From NCBI GenBank assembly GCA_017394375.1, contig JAFPYV010000009.1:99375-163374 (forward strand): a DNA stretch of 64,000 nucleotides, in the 5' to 3' direction. Below, piece after piece: positions 59,034-64,000 of the stretch. This DNA comes from a bacterium (lineage in GTDB: Bacteria; Bacillota_I; Bacilli_A; Mycoplasmatales; Mycoplasmoidaceae). Made by a program: the position numbers and the translations under genes. Below the pieces are notes generated by a model. The model searched no databases, was not told where the DNA came from, and worked only from the letters and a program-made list of their open reading frames with translations. Every line of letters starts with the position of its first letter. The stretch's first letter is position 1.

Positions 59034-62000
59034 ATATGCTTTTATATTATTTTCAATAAAATCTATTTCATTTTTATTTAAATCAAATTTCTTATATAGA
59101 TATTCATCTAATTGATGATAGTGTTCAATATCATCTGGTCAAGGAATAGTTGGGTCATTAAAATCCAACTTGGGAACGTATTCAAATGAATTTCGACTAA
59201 TGCTTGTGGAAGATCTTTTTAAACTCAATAAACATCTAAAGAACTTGCTATATATATATATATATAGATGTTTGGCAGTAATTTCTTGGTCATAACCACC
59301 TATTTCTAAAAATGAATCAGTACATGCTGTATTTGGACCTGCTAAAATTGGTGGGGCTAAAACTGTATTATCCGTAGGGTAACAATTAATTATTCCATAA
59401 TTTCTTCCTACAAATACTTTTCACATATTTAAATGTGCGTTTGGTTTTAACTGATTAATGTTGCAATAAAGTAGATAACGCTGTGGATCATGTTGGTCAT
59501 TCGTGCCTCATATAGCACAACTATTAGGAAATTTTTTCTCAAAATATATTTCTTGATTATTTATGAATTTGCTTTTAAAATATTGATTTTCAATTCCATA
59601 CGGATTTCTTGAATTTGTAATTGAATTAATAAATTCTATAGAGGATTTATATACTTTTTCTCAAATGGATTTAAGAATTACATTTGGAAAAATAATTTTT
59701 CTTTCTTCTTCATCATCATTATCTTGAAAAGAAGTAGTCTTAGCAATTTCAAATTTAATTTCGTTATCATTTGAGATGTAATTGGATATTTTTGGTTTAT
59801 TTGTTTGTTTAGTTAAATCAGCAAGAAAAATACAAATAGAACCACCAATTTTTACATTTTGAAATATTTCTTTTGAATTAGGAAAACGATAAATTTCACT
59901 TACGAATTTGCCATTTAACATTTTAGGAGCAAATTCTTTTAATCCCTTTCCTTCTCCAGTTTCTCATTTCCCTGGAATAATAAAAGTAAAATATTTTGGT
60001 TTTAATTTTAATGCCAACTCTACAAATCTTGGATAAACTGGTGTTTGGGAACGTGGATTATTTGGTGAATCATGAACTGTATATGGTGGATTACCTACAA
60101 TTGCGTTAAAGGTAAAATCCGCATTCTTATTGTTTTGTTTTTTCATTTCTATAATTACTTTATCTCATTGATTATTTTGAATTAAATTAATTAAATTTTC
60201 AACCAAAAATATATTTGGTTTTATTTGTGCGTCATAACCAATTAAAGTTCTAGTGGTAATTTTAGTTGCCATTTTAGTTTGACACAGTGCAAATATATTA
60301 TTTTCTATAATTTGTTGTCATAATAGATTATCATCTATTTTTATTTGTGAAGAATTCATTTTTTCTTTATATAGTTTAAAGAAAGTAAACGCATTATATA
60401 GACTATATAATCCAGTCTTGGAATAAATATCTAGTACTTTCGCATTAGGATTGTAAATTTCATTTGTGATTGGTAAATCAATGAAATGTAGTTCAACATT
60501 ATTGGTATAACTTTTATCGAAGAAATTTCATCCACCGATACATAAACCTAGTTGTAAGTTAATTACTCTTCAAGGAGTCAATACTACTTCTTTTTCAGGG
60601 TTGTGAAATGTAGCAAACAATCTACTTATTTTTTCAATTCGTTTAGGAATTGGTAACTTGGTTGATTCGTTTAATTCCTTAATGATTTGACGTGAACATG
60701 CATCAAATAATTCTTCATCAAAGCATTGAGTTAATTCATTAAATTTTTCTTTACTTACTGACTTAGGCATGAATTCATCTCATGATTCATCATCGACATC
60801 ATCAGTTAAATACTTTAATGATATTCTTTGATTAATATCATAAGTACCAAAAATCAATAATGGTAAACGTATTTGAATAGCAAGCAATGCAGATATTAAA
60901 TCCTTTTTTTGTTTTTCTTTTTTATTTTTTTCTTTTGATTCTTGCTGTTTATTTATTGTTTTAGTTTGACTCGATGATTCTTGAATTCCATTGTCGTTTA
61001 AATATTGTTTATAAGTTTTTAAACTACTTATTCCACTTTTTTTGTTTATGTCAATTAAGAGATCAATTTGGTGTTGAGTCAAATTACTTAATACAGATTT
61101 TTTTAATAATTTAGGAGATGTGAATCCACTATTGCAAATAATTTCAATAGTATTTTTTCTTATTTCATCAACAAGTCGTCTTGCATCATAAGCAACAAAT
61201 TGATTATTTTCATTTGCAATTACTGGCATGAATTGCAAATTTTTTTGAGTAATCTTTTCTTTTGATAAATATGGTTTTAATTCTTTTTCAAATAAAGCAA
61301 TTTTATCTTGAATGACTAACGCACGTTGGGGAGCAAAGTCAAATACATAACCAATTTCTTTTTTCTTTCCTGTTATCTTATCTGTATAAGCAGATTGGAC
61401 ACGAAAAATGGTTTGCATATATTGGGAGGCTGATGTATTGCTTCCACCACATAAATACAAAATTGCAGTTCATTGTCCTACCGTTACACCCCTAGTTAGT
61501 CTGCCACATGATAAAGTAATTGTGTATTTATATTTATCAATTGCTTCTAGAACATCATTTCATGCTCTTAAAGAATTAGAATTTTTACCTGCTACATTCA
61601 ATATTTTAAAATTCTTGAAAATTATGTGTTCATTTAATAGTTTTTCTAATGCATTACATGATGCTACATTTGGTAAATATCAAAATGTATGTTTAAAGTA
61701 TTCTCTATATTCTTCATTGCTAAATGGATATTCTTGCTTTTTTTGATTCACTAGTAAATCTAAAAATGATTTAATTGTTGATTCATGTTCAAATTCATCG
61801 GAATCCTTTTTACATCTAAAAAACTCTTCAAAACTAAAATAATCATCATCTTCACCAACATAGTTTTGATTAATTAAGTCTAAATCTTTTAGTAGATTAA
61901 TCAAATAAATTCGTAATTCTGGTTGATTAGCATATGGGTTATTCAATTGATTTTCAAATTTTTCTTTTGCTTCTTGCTCATCAGTATAATTTCAGGTAAA

Positions 62001-63101
62001 TACTTCACTTGGTTTGAATTGACTAAGGATACTATATGGAGTTCCCGATAAATATAATCATTTTGCATTTTGAGAATTAACTTTTAATGCATTAATTAGT
62101 TCTTGTCCTAAGATGCTTGTACTTCCTTCATCTGCTTCATCAATGATAATTAAATCTCATTTTGTGTCAATGACTAAATGATTTTTGTCTTTCTTATTGC
62201 TATCAATAAAAGAGCTACCTTTTAAATCCTGCATGCTATAAAAACAAATTACTTTTTCTTGTGGTGAAAATGTCGTAACTTTATCAATTGGTTCTCCAAT
62301 ATTTTTTGCATAAAATTTAAAACCTAAAGTATATATCATTGATGATTTAAATTCATCATATCATCCTTTTTGTACACCAGGTCTATTAGTAAAAATGATT
62401 ACACGATTAAAATTTAAATTATTAGCAAAAGATTGAATAATTAATTGCATAGCAGTATAAGTTTTTCCAAAACGCATTTTACATGCTCATAGAAATTGAT
62501 TGCTATTCATGAATCCATTAATTGCATCATTAATAGCTTTTTGCTGACTGGGTCATATTAAAACATCTTTAATTGATGATCGATTTTCAATAGTAATTTT
62601 TTGTTCTTTAGTTGCTTTAATATAATCAATCGCTTGAATTGGTGTAAGTTCAAATCATTCAACTCCACCATCAATGTCAATTTCTTTAAAATCTTTATGA
62701 TTAATTAAATTTCTTTTTAAAGTTCCATGAACATCCTTATCAGAAAATGGTTCACCATTAATATTCATTCCAATTGTGCAATAACATAGTTTTTTTCTAA
62801 CTGCTGCAGTTTTAGTTTGTTGCTTAATACGTTTACAGGCAAAATATTGGATACTTTCATCATTATCAGGAATTTGGTCATATTTAATATTAAAATCACC
62901 TGAAGTCATACCAATCTTGACTAATCCTTCATGATCTTCATCCTGAATTATGTAAACATAAATAACTGGGTAGGTGTAAACAAATGGGTTTGAAATTTGA
63001 TATTTAGGTTTAATTGTATCAATACATGATTCCATCTTTGTCACTCTTTCTTTGAAACTATTAAAATTATGGCTATTGATGCATTTTACCATGCTAATCA
63101 T
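59010..63101 (-). CDS. single-chain restriction-modification enzyme (GIY-YIG-like nuclease, helicase, N6-adenine methylase)
   Basis: The frame runs 1363 residues with TGA as Trp. Order: T5orf172/GIY-YIG-like nuclease (about 30-155: YVYIIQ, LVKIGMTS, a terminal EWFEL carrying the likely catalytic Glu); superfamily 2 helicase with Walker A MRFGKT (near 207), DEAD-like IIIDEADEG (near 320), LSGTPYS (near 352) and a motif VI-like QYMQTIFRVQS (near 555); a Lys-rich linker near 720; N6-adenine methylase with motif I-like VLDIYSKTG (near 889) and NPPY (near 1002); then a probable target-recognition region. Type ISP enzymes have a similar plan with an Mrr-type nuclease. The ATG at 63101 has a TAA five codons upstream in frame. 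A (TA)9 tract lies near residue 1280. Confidence 0.88.
59249..59266 (-). repeat. (TA)9 tract inside the restriction gene
   Basis: Nine TA units in a row encode alternating Tyr and Ile (about residues 1279-1284), 80 residues before the C-terminus. Gain or loss of one unit shifts the frame, so this could be a phase-variation switch. Confidence 0.9.
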
Positions 63102-63502
63102 TTGTTTTCATGCTTATAATTTTTAAAGATTTTGATAATTATTTATCGAAATTCATTGTAAAGATTTTATTAAGGATGTTTTATTTCAATATTTTGTGTT
63201 AATCAATTTAATTACAAAATAAAAGAAGTAGGTGATTTTTTATTTATTTTTGTTTAGGTTAGAAGTGATTAATGTTTTGTTCAATCAAATAAATTTGTTT
63301 TTGATTAATCAAAGACTTGCTTAAATATTGATTAATTTATTTTTATAAATTATTTTTCTCTTGAATTAATTATAACGGAATAAGTTTGAATAAAATTCTT
63401 ATTGACTAATTGTTAATATAGTTATTTACATTGTTTAAATGCAATCAATTCAGAATATCAGAATTAAATATAATTAAGTTTATTGCTAAAGAGGTTAAAC
63501 CA
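63102..63502. other. 401-base AT-rich divergent spacer
   Basis: No coding frame of note was seen. It must hold promoters for the minus-strand restriction gene and for metK. A 14-base palindrome TTTGATTAATCAAA lies near its middle. No SAM riboswitch-like structure was recognised upstream of metK. An AGAGGTTAAACC ribosome site precedes the metK ATG. Confidence 0.5.
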
Positions 63503-64000
63503 ATGAACAAAGAAGAAAATCACTTAATTAAAGAACAAAATTACAAGATTCTTGTTAGCGAAAGTGTTGGGAAGGGTCACCCTGATAAAATTTGTGACCA
63601 AATTGCTGATGCAATTCTTGATGCTTGCCTTGCTCAAGATTCCAACAGTAGAGTTGCTTGTGAAGTAATGGCTGCTAACACCGTTATTATGGTGGGGGGA
63701 GAAATTACGACCAAAGCAACTGTTAACGTTGAACAAGAAATTTGGAAAGTTATTAAGCCATTAGGATATAACGAAAATAGCTTTACGATTATTTGTAATA
63801 TTAATAAGCAATCGCCTGACATTAGTAAAAAAGTTAATAAAGATGATGGCAGGTACGCTGCTGGTGACCAAGGAATCACGTATGGATATGCTACAAATGA
63901 AACAAAAAATTATTTGCCAATTCAATATGACATTGCTAATAAATTATTAATGGCAATTGAAGATGCTAGAATTAACCAAAAAATCATGCATATTAAGGCA
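63503..64000 (+). CDS. metK: S-adenosylmethionine synthase, 5' part
   Basis: The first 166 residues are in the window; the gene runs off the end. The protein makes SAM from methionine and ATP. SESVGKGHPDKICDQIADAI carries the ATP-binding His and the metal Asp. The methionine-site stretch GEITTKATVNVE and the GDQGITYGYATNE signature follow. The ATG at 63503 is preceded by AGAGG. It supplies the methyl donor for TrmD, TrmK and the neighbouring methylase. Confidence 0.97.
   Translation, partial: MNKEENHLIKEQNYKILVSESVGKGHPDKICDQIADAILDACLAQDSNSRVACEVMAANTVIMVGGEITTKATVNVEQEIWKVIKPLGYNENSFTIICNINKQSPDISKKVNKDDGRYAAGDQGITYGYATNETKNYLPIQYDIANKLLMAIEDARINQKIMHIKA

Noticed and set aside
60900..60940. 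Homopolymer T runs in the restriction gene as phase switch
   Set aside because: The runs are short and interrupted and encode a Lys-rich linker; the (TA)9 tract is the far better candidate.
63300..63320. Palindrome TTTGATTAATCAAA as replication origin or operator
   Set aside because: A single short palindrome in very AT-rich DNA is expected by chance and no DnaA-box cluster surrounds it.
63102..63502. SAM riboswitch upstream of metK
   Set aside because: No conserved core or stacked helices could be seen; the spacer is simply AT-rich.
1..64000. CRISPR arrays, insertion sequences, prophage or integrative elements
   Set aside because: No regularly spaced direct repeats, transposase, integrase or phage structural genes were recognised anywhere in the window.

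Overview
The window comes from a mollicute (mycoplasma-type bacterium). It is very AT-rich, and almost every gene reads through several in-frame TGA codons that must mean tryptophan (genetic code 4). It also carries a tRNA with anticodon UCA that would read UGA as Trp. Genes are packed tightly, with overlaps of 1 to 46 bases inside operons. CGG is used freely as an arginine codon. No rRNA, CRISPR array, insertion sequence or prophage was seen. The exact genus cannot be fixed from the sequence alone.

Layout. 1-10660: oligopeptide importer operon (oppA, an oppB-oppC fused frame, oppD, a very long oppF) and a small membrane protein. 11098-13749: rpoD, trmK, truB. 13792-21348: a lemA gene among three large paralogous membrane proteins on the opposite strand, plus a basic single-pass membrane protein, continuing from pth and tilS. 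22930-26795: galU, then divergent potassium-uptake genes ktrB and ktrA with a four-helix membrane protein. 26853-34428 (minus strand): a SUF iron-sulfur operon (sufC, sufD, two sufS paralogues, sufU, sufB), then proS, acpP and tRNA-Trp(UCA). 34524-39521: a giant lipoprotein followed by a HIT-family gene, resembling the hit locus of Mycoplasma hominis. 39729-45833: rpsP, trmD, rplS, a YitT-type membrane protein, rbgA, topA, trxA. 45844-53209: eight tandem Cof-type HAD phosphatase paralogues whose catalytic motifs decay along the array. 53422-58970: spermidine/putrescine importer potABCD. 59010-63101 (minus): one 1363-residue restriction-modification polypeptide (GIY-YIG-like nuclease, helicase, adenine methylase). 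63503 to the end: 5' part of metK.

How it fits together: the organism appears to live on imported peptides and polyamines, to build Fe-S clusters with an unusually complete SUF set for a mycoplasma, and to guard its DNA with a large self-contained enzyme. That enzyme contains a nine-unit TA repeat that could switch it on and off. The most unusual items are the two SufS paralogues with apparently complementary losses, the single-chain restriction enzyme with its repeat, the decaying HAD array, the LemA-centred membrane protein family and the OppB-OppC fusion.
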